A stretch of DNA of 64,000 nucleotides from Ophioderma brevispina (Eukaryota; Echinodermata; Ophiuroidea; Amphilepidida; Ophiodermatidae). Under the pieces are notes generated by a model. The model saw nothing but the letters and a program-made list of their open reading frames with translations, did no database searches and was not told the DNA's origin. The stretch lies in the NCBI GenBank assembly GCA_023653785.1, contig JAMKCH010078527.1, forward strand, positions 1-64,000. The letters are read 5' to 3'. Shown piece after piece: positions 35,501-45,989 of the stretch. Each line of letters opens with the position of its first letter. Positions within the stretch are counted from its first letter, which is position 1. A program made the position numbers and the translations under genes.

Positions 35501-36725
35501 CATGGTCAGTGAAGATATCAAAAATGCTGCTCACGCCACAAGTCGTGGGGAACGCGCCCATTATATCGTTGATGCCGTGCTGGATAGTACTATAACCGTA
35601 TTAGATGTTTTAGCATCGGTCATACCATTTGGAGAAGTGTTAGAAGGGGTTGTCGCTTACCTAAATGTTGTCCGAATAGTCATTGATGACGTTTGGAATG
35701 AAATAACTGATGCGCTTAAGAAAGTCCAGTGTCCTGCTTATGGGACATGCTTCTGGAAAAAAGTTGGGGCTGTATTTGAAGGATTCTTCAAAGGTATCAA
35801 AGATGTTTTGTTAGGTTTCGCTAGTATATTTTATTATACGCCTTACAAAGAATTGCAACATACCAAAGAATTCAAAAAGAAAATGGCCGATTATAAGCAG
35901 TATTATACAGAACTTCACAAAGATGGTGAACCGGATATAATCAATTTTGCATCGGGTGGAGAATCAATATGGGGAGGGGAGATCAGATTCACTTTACATG
36001 ATGATCATTCTGCCGTATTCTGCTACAATTTAGATGGCTCGATTAGTTGTCACACTATCCATACGGATTCGAATGATATTGTTTTAGGCATCGGTGAATC
36101 GCAACATATTAAGTACAAGACTGTCAAGAAAAAGGTCCTTCTTTTCATTCCCGCTGGACATGTTAAAGTTATGGATGGGCTGGAAGGAATTGCCTCTTCT
36201 CTTTCCGGATATTATGAAGGCAATGAGGAAAACAACCAGTTTTTTGCTGTTCAAGAGCTGCCTCCGGATATAGAACTAAGCTATTCGCTGTCAGATTACT
36301 TCTATGAATTACGCGGTAATGGCGGTGACGATATATTTCATTTAGGGCCTCAAAGAAGTAAGGTCGTTGGTGGCAATGGCGCAGATACATATATTATACC
36401 AAAATCAGGAGGTCACACTGTTATCGATAACTTTGCCAACGATGGTATAGCAGATATGTTACTGCTCGAGGTTCCATTTTCTAGTCTCTACTCACGGATA
36501 GGTGCTTCGGGAGATTTAATCATAACCTACTTAGATACTCATACAGTTGTTGTCCAAAATTGGCTTAATAACAAGGTGTATCAACACTTAAACTTCGTTG
36601 CACAACCTGGAGTGGTATTCCATGTGTCTCCTGTTACACCCCTGAAACCACGTCTCATCGCGGATGCAATATACCTTACACACGAGGAACAATCCTTTAC
36701 CATTGACCTTTCTTTGCCGTTATAA
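32559..36725 (+). CDS. Toxin-like gene, exon D: C80 protease, pore-forming segment, RTX start
   Basis: An uninterrupted 4.17-kb exon of 1,388 codons opens at the acceptor ATGCTACAG|GTC in phase 0 and stops at TAA 36723-36725. After an unassigned N-terminal part (to about 33140) comes a peptidase C80-like domain, about 33150-33720. Candidate catalytic residues are His in GHG (33360-33362) and Cys in LVAC (33498-33500), 46 residues apart, close to the spacing I recall for clostridial and MARTX autoprocessing domains; an acidic pair about 60 residues before the His could complete the site. A mixed helical region follows (to 35170). Then comes a glycine-rich hydrophobic stretch (35184-35730; MGYYGIAMGLQGG, PFVGIGFGLYMV) like the TcdA/TcdB pore-forming domain. 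RTX nonapeptides begin at 36314. No glucosyltransferase is present. In bacteria such proteins enter cells and self-cleave on binding InsP6; the role here is unknown. Confidence 0.85.
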   Translation, partial: VINTLVKYLPNQLVHHHLQKVSYRVLYPLEDQHHVMLIFSNGTGTSPALEEAKEFYLEHGNYINIDVLLYNTSAAPDGNIVQFNGTEWAPQTNLSSLQFISEDIYLMLYSDSLVDFNMSKIASVIKYVPIQSLSCITLEGKMAATKFPEFLHELKDEGINTIVADMREGRMPEVARLDTHGGIKTYSVPDNEVKGRYEKRVIIQFERDDAVDKAAQNLYGKHQDSSTLLWHDGQTVFKYNPNTKTYEQLSGSDLIKITAKDKIEIVGHGNKVSIGDQTETRLSTLTAVELSQRLQSNPVLHFDEAVGRIGLVACKISPEVAGGKFDMTFPVEFQKELSKSIKADVVTRADDILLTAFGQKRNAIDVTRKANKFVVKWSENGPVFDFVAGTRSGYEVSVLSGSGPLGNTRDVKGRRTVDQITHEIVDNADRNQPLQEMEAIRDKQSNKFTFKDLENNVQRGAEITHVKLRDSQSVRIRQFTQQNDVVRETKRLAEDCSSPGERQKYAEFNRKSPIVYQLGDYLYWIDPETLYVEPAGFIPVEGANALAINNQLSEGFTRLSQEIAQGRHSTYAEIQNDIRVRENAVAEVFRIMYGLDHVGDGPLDVNGGFRQRLVREYHLKDIISKQGPLPVLETIQLGTAALAAGIAESVRNYRTIPINMMMAELRSFSFDEHPMAGGGTWVNKDKTVPDTGYHGVESANEESETIRNKEGDIFSKWRDRIKQTRLEPELFSTLEEEQQLRLKKDIQAIWRDQSLGSEYIANADLDQIQAGLKVQEALVRDFKEIADKLNERFAERFPHGDMKDYEITKAVVEDNRFLIEVSKKQDRTIHETLEIRSEELSHHTANIPRELNKEIQTEESRPASRQPTKTNKLDKAMGYYGIAMGLQGGVRALEQGDVTHGLIGLGQFAHGVSGLYGFNDKLAKKAFESIQKNLEKGLTAMAEKIGGIALVSETESVVRATGKIARFGECVPFVGIGFGLYMVSEDIKNAAHATSRGERAHYIVDAVLDSTITVLDVLASVIPFGEVLEGVVAYLNVVRIVIDDVWNEITDALKKVQCPAYGTCFWKKVGAVFEGFFKGIKDVLLGFASIFYYTPYKELQHTKEFKKKMADYKQYYTELHKDGEPDIINFASGGESIWGGEIRFTLHDDHSAVFCYNLDGSISCHTIHTDSNDIVLGIGESQHIKYKTVKKKVLLFIPAGHVKVMDGLEGIASSLSGYYEGNEENNQFFAVQELPPDIELSYSLSDYFYELRGNGGDDIFHLGPQRSKVVGGNGADTYIIPKSGGHTVIDNFANDGIADMLLLEVPFSSLYSRIGASGDLIITYLDTHTVVVQNWLNNKVYQHLNFVAQPGVVFHVSPVTPLKPRLIADAIYLTHEEQSFTIDLSLPL

Positions 36726-38102
36726 GACATGGTAAGAACCGTGGTTGGAAGTAATTATAGTGATACCATCATTGGAAACGAGCAAGTCAACATGATAAAC
36801 GGGGGGCCTGGAGCAGATGTTCTCATTGGTGGAAATGGTCAAGACCATTACATTGTAAAAGCCGGAGAAGGGTGCGATATCATTGACAACCGGGGCAATG
36901 ATCAAGTCGACGATGTTCTTTATATGGACATACCTGTTGATCGCATTGGTACACGAGTTAGCGGATTAGATCTAACGTTATATGATATTTCAAATTCACG
37001 TACATGCGCGACCCTCAAGGATTGGTTTGAGAATGAAGAACAACAGCATCTCATACTTACAGTCACTGACTTCATTTCTATACGTATTTCAACAAATCAA
37101 GATTGCTTCCGCAGACGTCCGAAGGATCGTAATTGTATCCCACTCATGCCTTATGAAATAAATGCAATGACCGCAAACTCCGGACAGTTTATCAATGCAT
37201 CACAATCACATCTTTCTCATGTTGCAATCATTCATGGATCACCATATAGGGATACAATTATTGGTAATGAAAACACTAATTATATTACCGGGGGTACTGG
37301 GCTAGACTATCTACAGGGATCAGATGGAGCTGATTATTACATCGTCAAAGATAACGAAGGCAACAAAATCATCAACAACGAGGCTACTGATGATATAACA
37401 GATACATTGATGTTCCAGGTCAGCTTTGATCAAATCTTTGTCTCAAAAAGTACCGTCAATCTTCTCCTACAAACCACAGATGTTACCGTTACGGTTCTGC
37501 GGTGGTTTGAAGATGTGAAGTATCAGCATCTTAATGTGAAAACTATCGATGGATTTACTTTCAGCATTACAGGACAGAATGATTCGGTAGCGCAAACAGT
37601 GATGACAATTGACAAATCTGACTCATCAGTACCAGTGTATGTAGATACGTCTGAAGATTGCAATGACTGTGGAATGGCATCTGTTTTACTGTTCAAAAAA
37701 CTGCATGAACGGATGGATAATTCGGAACCGATATCTAATTGTGATGATTCCGAACATGATCTTTCGTCAACAACTAGGATTGCTGGATCAAATGTTTCTT
37801 CTATACTAATTGGAAATAGTCAAGCCAATACTATTCAATCAGGAATTGGCGGTGGCTACTACAAAGGCGGAAATGGGAGTGATATATACGATTTGAATAC
37901 AGATTCTTCCGTCAAGATTGTCAACAACTTTGCAGAAGACAAAGCAAAAGATATGATCACGATTAATAGCGAGTACTCGTCACTGATCTTATCAGATCAA
38001 GGTCATTGTACAAATGATGTGAAAATTAACGGGGAAATGAATGGAACGGTTTCAACAGTAATAGTGGGAAATTATAAGCTCTCATCGTCCACCATCACGT
38101 AA
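36726..38102 (+). pseudogene. In-frame RTX continuation beyond a stop codon
   Basis: The frame of exon D continues directly after the TAA at 36723-36725 for 458 codons without another stop. It holds three more RTX modules with GGxGxD-type calcium-binding turns at about 36799-36850, 37289-37345 and 37845-37890. Each is preceded by DTIIGNE-like sequence; the first two are followed, as in the last module of exon D, by a W-rich motif (DWFENEEQQHL, RWFEDVKYQHL). The break falls between two modules, in a linker. A nonsense mutation, stop readthrough or a base error would all fit; a separate gene starting at the ATG at 36729 is unlikely because it would start inside the repeat architecture. It ends at TAA 38100-38102. 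Confidence 0.75.
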
Positions 38103-38850
38103 GCTTCAAACACATAAAGGCGAGAATCTTTGGCATTGCCAAGATCGGACTAAATAATACGCATTGTACTGACAGCCACAGGTGCCAAGAAAAGTGGTAC
38201 AAAATCCTACTATGATAGATGTATCCGATTCAATAGCTGATCAACGAATAACACTAGTAGACTATCCTGAAGACGAAGCATTTCCTGGTGTACAGGGAAG
38301 TAAGAAAGCACGCTAATGAAATAGTCGGTAATAAGCTAGATAACAATCACTAGGGTCCTTCAGGGATGTTCTTGTTGGAGGTTACGGAAACGATGTTTGG
38401 AAGGTCTTGCGGAGATGCAGTCTTAAAGGAGGAGATGGAGAAGATATCTTATGGTGGTGATGACACCACTGGTTGTTTAGGGGGCCTCGACAACGAAGTA
38501 ATCGTACCTGGATTTGCGAACGGATCACTGATCAACGGTGAGTCTGGATCCGATACCGTTATGTACATGGGAGACACTTGGAAAGAATCTGGTGTTATGG
38601 TAAATTGGCCCTCGCTGGGGGGGCTGTTTAGTGATGCTGAGGCTGACCGATATTGTGGAGGACATTGAGAATGTAACATTCGAGTTATAAATGACATTTT
38701 AATTGGAAGTAACAAAAAGAACTATATGAAATCTTTGCGCCATGATATACTCATCTCCCCGAATGTAATGATTTCCTTCAAGGTGGCGATGGCTCTGATT
38801 TTTACGTATTCGATTTCGCCCACTGGATATAAAGAAGTCGACAACTGCGC
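38103..38850 (+). pseudogene. Decayed RTX modules
   Basis: RTX sequence is still legible here but spread over all three frames with stop codons. Legible pieces are DVLVGGYGNDVW near 38365, LKGGDGEDI near 38424, NGESGSDTV near 38535 followed by GVMVNWPSLGG, DIENV near 38655 with a DILIGSN-like turn after it, and QGGDGSDFYVFDF near 38780. The order (turns, then a G-V-V-L strand, then DIENV) is typical of RTX proteins. Spacing of about 420-520 bases matches the upstream modules, so the ancestral gene had at least two more. Frameshifts are multiple, so this is decay rather than a single error. Confidence 0.75.
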
Positions 38851-39376
38851 CTGATGATAGAAAGGTAGATATACTATTAATAAGAAGGCAAACGTCATAT
38901 TTCAGTTAAACACAACAAATGATGATCTGATAATATCTGTCCTGAAAAATCCGATGTTCAAACAGGGACTGCTATTGACACTCAGACGTCTGCCAGTACA
39001 CTGCTGATTATGGAAAGTGTGGACATGTCCTATTTCAACACGAATTTCCACCCTCATTGAATACGAGGAATTCCTACAGACAACTTTACCCCGTTCCCTC
39101 AGATCAACTAGTGAGGAGATATTTGAGTTAGCCTCTATCCTCATTGTAAAAACATTTCAACGGTTCCACTCCATCTATGCAATGGCTTTTATCTTTCTAT
39201 GTTTTAATTGGGCGTATAAAGGAACTTTGCGGAAACAAAACAGGACTCTGGCAGGTAGATTTGCCGATCCCCGTATGCAATTTCTCTTGTTTATGTTATA
39301 TTTTGGGATAATTTTATTGTTCAGTAAAATTGTTTTATTAAGTGCAGTAATTTATATTCACTGTAGTAGTTAAACT
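38851..39376. other. Unassigned 3' flank of the toxin-like gene
   Basis: A plus-strand frame at 39017-39373 has hydrophobic stretches (FIFLCFNWAY and FLLFMLYFGIILLF) but no start, splice or family support. It may be a further decayed part of the upstream gene or chance. Confidence 0.25.
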
Positions 39377-39700
39377 GGGGGGGGGGCACTTTCATTTTGA
39401 AGGGGACGCGTATGTAAGGCTGTTCGGACCCCATCGTGTCACCCAACGACCCGCATTTTTTGGAAAATTTTACCATGTCACTGAAAGACCTTTTGTATTT
39501 GGAAAATTAGAATATGTTGTCACAAGTTTTCACAAGGAAGTCATTTTTGTAGAATGGCCAAAGTTGTCACCAAAATAAATAAACCTATTCATGGGTAATT
39601 TTTCTGTCTCTAACCCAAATATGCCTCTGTCACCCAATGCTTCCTGGGTTTAGAAACAACCAGCTTTACACACGCATCCTTTTCATGTGAGTGCCCTCCT
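39377..39700. mobile_element. MITE with about 40-bp inverted ends
   Basis: The left end GGGGGGCACTTTCATTTTGA, extended by GGACGCGTATGTAAGGCTG, is matched in inverse by CAGCTTTACACACGCATCC and TTTTCATGTGAGTGCCCTCC at the right. About 324 bp, no coding content. It bounds the decayed end of the toxin-like locus. Confidence 0.7.
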
Positions 39701-40692
39701 AATTAAATAAGATGTGTGTTTGTATATAAAATACCATACACATATGTTTACTAAGCCAACTTGGCATGGATGTTCGTGTGTTAATGTGTATTATGCGAGG
39801 GCAATTTAAATTTATGAAAAGGGTCAGTTCATGATGAGTTCACAGTTAGGTATACTTTTAAAAAAACATTATTCTTTAAAAATTACGGCTTCGTATTACA
39901 ATCCACTGCACATTCCCCAGAAGATGCTTACAAAATATTAGGATCCTTCAAGCTATAATAGTCAGGTGGAAGTTTAGGCACACAGCCTGACGGATGGAAC
40001 TGGGAGTAAAGACTTTTTCTATCGAAAGGATTTTAGTTCATTAGGACCGAAGCCAATAATTTTTGGAGGGTATGCCCGTAAATAAAAATTAACAAAAACC
40101 CTTCTTGCCAGAATATTTTTATGCTATGTATGTTCATATGCCAGGAAACAAAATTAATTACCATAATCAGAAAAAATAATTAACCCTGTAGTGCTGAAAA
40201 GAAACGATTCCTATAGCGCGAACTGCGCCGCCATTTGCTATTACAAAACCCTATGACAATAAGTCTGCACCCCAAAAAATAAAGGAATGTACAAAATGGT
40301 AATGTTTGTGTTGAAATATAGGTAAAGTGGTCCTTCTAGAGCAAATATAAACATTCAAAAAATGATTGCAATGTGTATGTGGTGAAGCAGGGTCGCGAAA
40401 ACATCATGTACTTTTGAAGTGATTTTTTCCGGCATTTCGAAAAACAATGATTTGCACCTAATTTCCAGACGAAACCGAGAACTCATTTATATTGCACCTT
40501 TGGCATTGTCTTATGCCCCCTAAAAGGTGGTATGAGTTTCATTGAAAATTCATCGGGAAGAAAAGTGGTTGGTTTCCTTAGGGGAATCCCCCCCCCCCCC
40601 TTAGGCACCACCAAGCGTGAGTGAAACACCTTAGGCACTAAGAAAGGGTGGAATGTAATTATATTACATTGCCACAGCAAATCAATATGAGG
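39701..40692. other. No feature seen
   Basis: AT-rich spacer. A C-homopolymer near 40588 and short frames only. Confidence 0.4.
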
Positions 40693-41085
40693 GCCCGACG
40701 AGGTGGCCGAGCGGTCTAAGGCGCTGACCTCGGCAGGGTATAAGACGATCGAGAGGCCCAGGTTCGAGGCCCCGCGAGCAGTGGGCTCTGGTAATACTCA
40801 AATAGTTCCTAGAAGGTCGGAAATTGCATAATTGCATAAGTGTGATTATGGAATTTACCTCCTCGCTCCCAGCCATTGCGCAGAATGTGCAGGTGTATGC
40901 ATGGGTGCCCGGCGCATCATGGTTCGGAGAGTCATGTAAATGGTGATCCCGTGTTTCAGCGAGTCATCCCTGAGCACGTAAAAATTGCAGACCTTGTCGA
41001 GAAGAGTAGGGTCAGGATCATCATACCGGGTCTGTTACCTGCATCACTCTGGGTTCAGGGCCAGTAGAGTAGAGTAGTAGTATAG
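40693..41085 (+). repeat. SINE with tRNA-Leu/Ser-like head
   Basis: The head reads GAGGTGGCCGAGCGGTCTAA (A box, class II tRNA type) and GGTTCGAGGCCCC (B box). The 3' side does not pair back to the start, so it is not a working tRNA. A body of about 250 bases follows, ending in a (GTAGA)n-like tail (AGTAGAGTAGAGTAGTAG) near 41065-41083, as in many SINEs. Confidence 0.75.
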
Positions 41086-43464
41086 AAATGTGAGTTTTAC
41101 CGTGATGGTAGTAGATTAGTTGTGATAATTGTTGTTGTGAAGGTGAATTTGTGAAATATACAAAGTTAAAATTACACTGCTGAGCCGTGGTGCGCCTGAA
41201 AAAATAGGCGGGAATTCCGAAAATACCATACCATACCATTACCATAGGCGCTCAAAAGTAAAATATGCCTTTCGGAATCATACAATGACCTTAATTCATC
41301 ATCTATACCTATTTACGGTACTTCAATACTTACCTGAACACCTAAAATATGTTCTGAAGGTGTTCAAAATCTGTTAAATTAATCACAATCTGCAAGTGTT
41401 ACTTTAACATCTCTAGAATGCCATTTCCAAAGCATCCGGACACGTCAGTGTTTCTGCACATTTTGCAGTTTTTTAGAGGCTTATTACAAGTGTCTATATG
41501 CATTGCCTTATGCTTTACACGTATAGAACATCTATTTGATCACTATAAACCCTTATTTGGCATTCTCTGTAATGGGCATTTTCAAAATCAAGAAAGATGG
41601 CAGCCCCAATACAGGCCGCTTAAAAATAGTAAAACCTACATGATATGTGATTATATGTAGTTACACCATATTAATATTATAAAGGTGTAAAGTAAGGTAT
41701 ATGTTAAGTATGACCTTTGACTTCTATCTGGAATTCTGGTTTCTTTAACACGCAAATATGTTTCTAATGTGGGCCAATTGGGCTGCATTTTTACCTTTTA
41801 AAATATCAATTATTGATACATTGTATTGTATTAGTTTGAAAAACACCCAAAATGATTATTAAGTTTAAATTAATGTATGTTATGTATGTTTTTTTTTTAA
41901 TTTCAAATTTAGCTTCATGCATGGTATATTTGTTTGAAAAAATGCTTAAAATTCAAAATGAAGGGTAAATATATGATATATGACAATTGTACTTTAAAGA
42001 TCTTAAAAGGGCAGCCATATTGGGATTCTATCTTGATTGGTAAACTTGTTAACACACTTGAAAATGTCAGATATGAGTTCCTATGGGTGTATAGAGCGCA
42101 GGCATTAGGCCTCTTCGGCAAATAATTGATGGAGGTTTGGGTCACTTGAATGATTTCAGGGAATATTGGGTTTTAGGGTGCCATATGGGATTGGATGGTA
42201 ATGTTGTGATCAATTCACGTCAATAAAACCGTCCAAAATATATCTCGTGCTTAAACATGGATCTAGTGCATAAAATTATGGCCTTGAATGACTTTGAGAT
42301 GATGCGGCCATTTTCTTATTGGATTTCTAGAAAAGGCCACTGCACGAAATTTTGCACACCCTCCAGAATTATTAGCTTAGGTCCTAATTGACAAAAAATA
42401 GTCAATAGAAAAAGTCTGTACTCCATTTTCCACCCTGTGCCCACACTTCCTCTTTGACTATAAAAAATGTTTATTTTATTCGAGATCTGTATCTTGATCA
42501 TGATCATACTCTACTTAAACGGGCTAGTTCACACATCCACCAGATAATTTCTTAATAGTTTGCCAGTCAGTATTCAAGTAAATAAACAACAAACAACAAA
42601 CATCTTTGCAAAATGTGCAAAAAACTTTGATCTTACAAAGAAATGTGTTTTATGCACGTACCTCTACAACTCGCATCTGACCAAGAGATACCAAGCAAAC
42701 CAAAAACACCTCAAAAACAGAGAACCGCGTAAATTTTAGTCGTTTTATTATATAAATATAATATAATTGCTACCTTTAACACGCGTGGCGAAAGAGGACA
42801 ATCACACATCATAATTATATACTAAACTTTACACAATGTCAAGTACCCTGTTTAAAGTTGTCGGTAAATGATTCGGAAACATTCGGGAAATTCCCTTCAT
42901 GGATGTGTTTTTTTTTCATGTGTGTGTTTGTGTGTGGGGTCTGCGTGTGTGCGGTGTGGTGTTTGGAGAGTGTACATGTAGGTGGTGGGGTGAGTATGGG
43001 GTGGTTAGAGGGTATTGACAAAATAATAATAAAGACGCAATTTTAATAAATGGTGGAGAACCTGTTGATTACTTGATTTTACTATGAGGGACGAGTTAAC
43101 CGAGGAAGATTGCGATTTACAGAGAGGAATAATTATTATTTGACTCGATAAGTTATGAGGTTGATAACCTGTTGTATGATAGATAACGCTATACATCTTA
43201 TCTCTTTCATCGTAGGCATGTGTAACGAGACTAAAAAACATAGAACATTCTGTACGCGTCAATTTGTTGGTAGAAAACCCTTCTTTGGATATATAATTGA
43301 GTGTCATGGGAGCAATCGCCCAATTCACTGTGTTTATTTTATCATATGTAAACAATCTTAAAGCATTCTGACAAGCGTCACTTACCATAACGTTTACCTG
43401 AGAGTACACGTCAATAGTTTCTTCAATAAACTATGGGAAATGAAAATAGAACAAGAGCCTGCTG
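41086..43464. other. No gene seen
   Basis: AT-rich spacer. A GT-rich tract lies at 42908-42965. Minus-strand 43005-43409 is open for 134 codons but has neither splice context nor recognisable content. Confidence 0.4.
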
Positions 43465-44215
43465 ATAGGTTTAATAGTGCTGTTTTCCTTTTGGGGATCA
43501 TTTTTGTGTTCAATGATGTATAATCTTCAAGCATTCGAATGTACTTCAGATATTCACAGGATCGCACTGGTACAGCCGTTTAGCTACCTATTATGTAATT
43601 GGAATTGTTATATCATCGGCAGTGTGGCTACAGGATGTGAACAAACACGAAGACAAGAAAAGATCCAGCTGAGTCTTTTGTGGATATATTGGTTATTTTT
43701 ATTGTATGGGGCATTGTTACCGTTACCATTGGTTACTTAATGTTTCGTTCTGCGAATTCAACTTGAACGTAATCTTCATGACAATACAGATGAATTAATG
43801 AACCAGATGACCACAGACGCCAACTGTGAACATTCATGTGGCCCATAAGCTGCATCAAAAAATGTCTAAAGTGCTGTGAGGAAAACTAATTTCACAGATT
43901 GGTTTCTCCGATACGAGAGAATGTGGTGGTTTATCGAAGCGATGCGTGCCAAAGTCTTGTTGGAGAAACTGACCTTTCTTCGTGCGCTTACCATAACGTA
44001 CCCTTGAATGAAGACGCAGGCAAAAACGCGCATCTTTGCGCGGGGTTGCACAATCCTTTAACGCGTATGTTGACAGAAGATTTGACTGTTCTTCTGGATT
44101 TGGTATTGGTCATTGCGTTTGTTAACTTCAATGGCGTTCTTGCAGTAGCTTCAGTACTGGTCATGAGATCACAATGGCGGACAAATATGGAAACTACCGG
44201 GTACCAGCAGTAGGC
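43465..44215 (+). pseudogene. Tetraspanin-like processed pseudogene
   Basis: Tetraspanin landmarks appear in the right order within 750 bases but in changing frames: FNSAVFLLGIIFVF (first membrane segment, about 43469), YYVIGIVISS (second, about 43590), GCEQTRRQEK (cf. the GC-x-GA-x-RE motif, about 43635), ESFVDILVIFIVWGIVTVTIGY (third, about 43674), KCCEEN and NFTDWF (large loop CC and N-x-x-DW, about 43870-43905), and DLTVLLDLVLVIAFV with a basic tail (fourth, 44080-44190). At least three frameshifts and several stops rule out function. No introns are visible, which suggests a retrocopy. Identification rests on motif order. Confidence 0.55.
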
Positions 44216-45542
44216 AATTACAACAGCTTAAACGTTGCAATGACGGCAAGTGAAAAAGTTAGTATTTTAATTTGACGTGTGTGGAATTTGTGGTCAACCT
44301 CAAAACAGCCGTAACTGACGTTAACTAAAATGTTATTCTAATTTAAAACCATGACGTCAAAATCAAATCTTAAGTCATCAAGTGGTATAGACCGTAGTAT
44401 ACAATGTCATACGTACAGTCGTCTTGATACAAAACTGACTAAATGCTACACAACAATTTTGCCCCGTGGGTATTACTAGTATCCCAGCCAGAAAAAAAAT
44501 CTTCAACAAGAAATTAACTCGAGCAATAAATGTCAAGTCTGGTCGGTAAATACCGCGCCCGTCAGCAATATAGCCCATTTTTGCAAAATGTTTTTTTTGC
44601 TCCGTTTTCCTCTATTTATATTGCCTGGACAATAACCACCCGGGCGGTTTCTTAGTGTGTGAAACGGAGGTAAGAGGATGTGGGGCCTCAGAAGGGTCAT
44701 AATTTTTAGCCCCTCAGCCCTCTGGTATATTAATCGGTCTTTTTTTCTATTGTAGAATAAAGATTTGCATTAAAAAATACATGCAATATTTTAGCGATTG
44801 AATACAATTAAGTATCAAAGCGGCTTTACGTTTATTCCACTGTCACTAGGAACATCACATTTTCCATATGAAAATTCGGCAGCCATTATTAAAGGCGCAC
44901 ACAGTATAATACCCCTAAACTGCCCATTTAGACTGGGTGAAGTGAGAGAAAAGAGATAAAGTAGCTCCACAATGATAGTCCCTATCATATTAATATGGGG
45001 TTCCCATGCACCCCCCTTACAACTCAATTCTAACATGATTTTTAGAATCTTTACGACATCTCCTTAAAGAATTGGATGTTTCAAACTTAAATCAAATATT
45101 GTCCACGGGGTCCGTTTGGCGGCCATCTTGAATCTAAGCTAATCTAAACAGATCAGTCAATAATAAGTGGTTCGATTTAGTTCAAAAGTATCTCAATTCG
45201 TCTCATCAGAAGGAATCAGACAATATATACTTTGGCAATATTTTCTGATGTTTTAGGTTAATGAGGGTAAAAATATGATAAAGGTCATTGAACTTTTGAT
45301 TGGTCATTATACATGGAGCCAAACTTCGAAATGCATGGATCTCGACAAATTGGTGTCGAGTTGTTGGTATGAGCATGAGCAATCCAGAAAAGTATCTAGG
45401 ATCTTAGTTAGGTGGTAAAATTCGGTTGTAAAGTTACCCTCTTGTCAAATTTTGCAGTGTTTCGACTCGTCTTCTATTTCATATACCAAAACGGAAATCC
45501 TAATTCATTGAAACTGTACAGTTCCGATTGCCATCTCATACA
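44216..45542. other. No gene seen
   Basis: AT-rich spacer with no recognised repeat ends or coding content. Confidence 0.4.
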
Positions 45543-45690
45543 ACAATGTCGCTACAGTGACGAAGACTATTTGCGCCAATTGCAAGACGAGCATCGACGC
45601 CAGGACGTGGATATGCAATAGCAAGAAAAACGAGATTAAAACATAAGAGGATTTATGCAAAAATACATTGGCCAAAGCTTGGTAGAGAAA
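45543..45690 (+). repeat. Dispersed 150-bp duplication, copy 1
   Basis: It matches 49535-49685 (shared: TGACGAAGACTATTTGCGCC, CGCCAGGACGTG, AAAACATAA, GATTTATGCAAAAA). Here the plus strand reads DEDYLRQLQDEHRRQDVDM then stop, at the end of a 69-codon frame starting 45412. It could be the last exon of a gene or part of an unknown repeat. Confidence 0.6.
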
Positions 45691-45989
45691 CACAGCAACA
45701 ATTCGATGTGTGGGGGATAAAAATCAATTGTGCAGGGTAAGTCATGAACCAAGTCGCCACCCATACTGAAAGTTTTTCATATGGAGATATATCTGAACCG
45801 CTATCAAAGGGAACAACCCAAAGATAGCATCAGTGAAGTCTCGATCTTTCTGGATGCAGATACCTTTAACCTCCTACCACCTAAACCTAAAAAAACATAC
45901 ATTTCCTAGGCAACTGACATAAAGCAAAGACAATAAAATGCAGAAAAACACAAAACATACATTACAAATTAACTTTACATTTGGATATT

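Noticed and set aside
36729..38102. A separate gene starting at the ATG after the stop
   Set aside because: It is in the same frame as exon D, begins inside the RTX array, and has no signal peptide or promoter of its own; it is better read as the continuation of one gene.
32559..38850. Bacterial contamination in the assembly
   Set aside because: The region is bracketed by eukaryotic repeats, joins upstream exons with consistent GT/AG borders and phases, and has no operon-like neighbours or bacterial promoter pattern. Reads across both borders would settle it.
40693..40780. Functional tRNA-Leu gene
   Set aside because: A and B boxes are good but the ends do not form an acceptor stem, and a SINE body with a simple tail follows.
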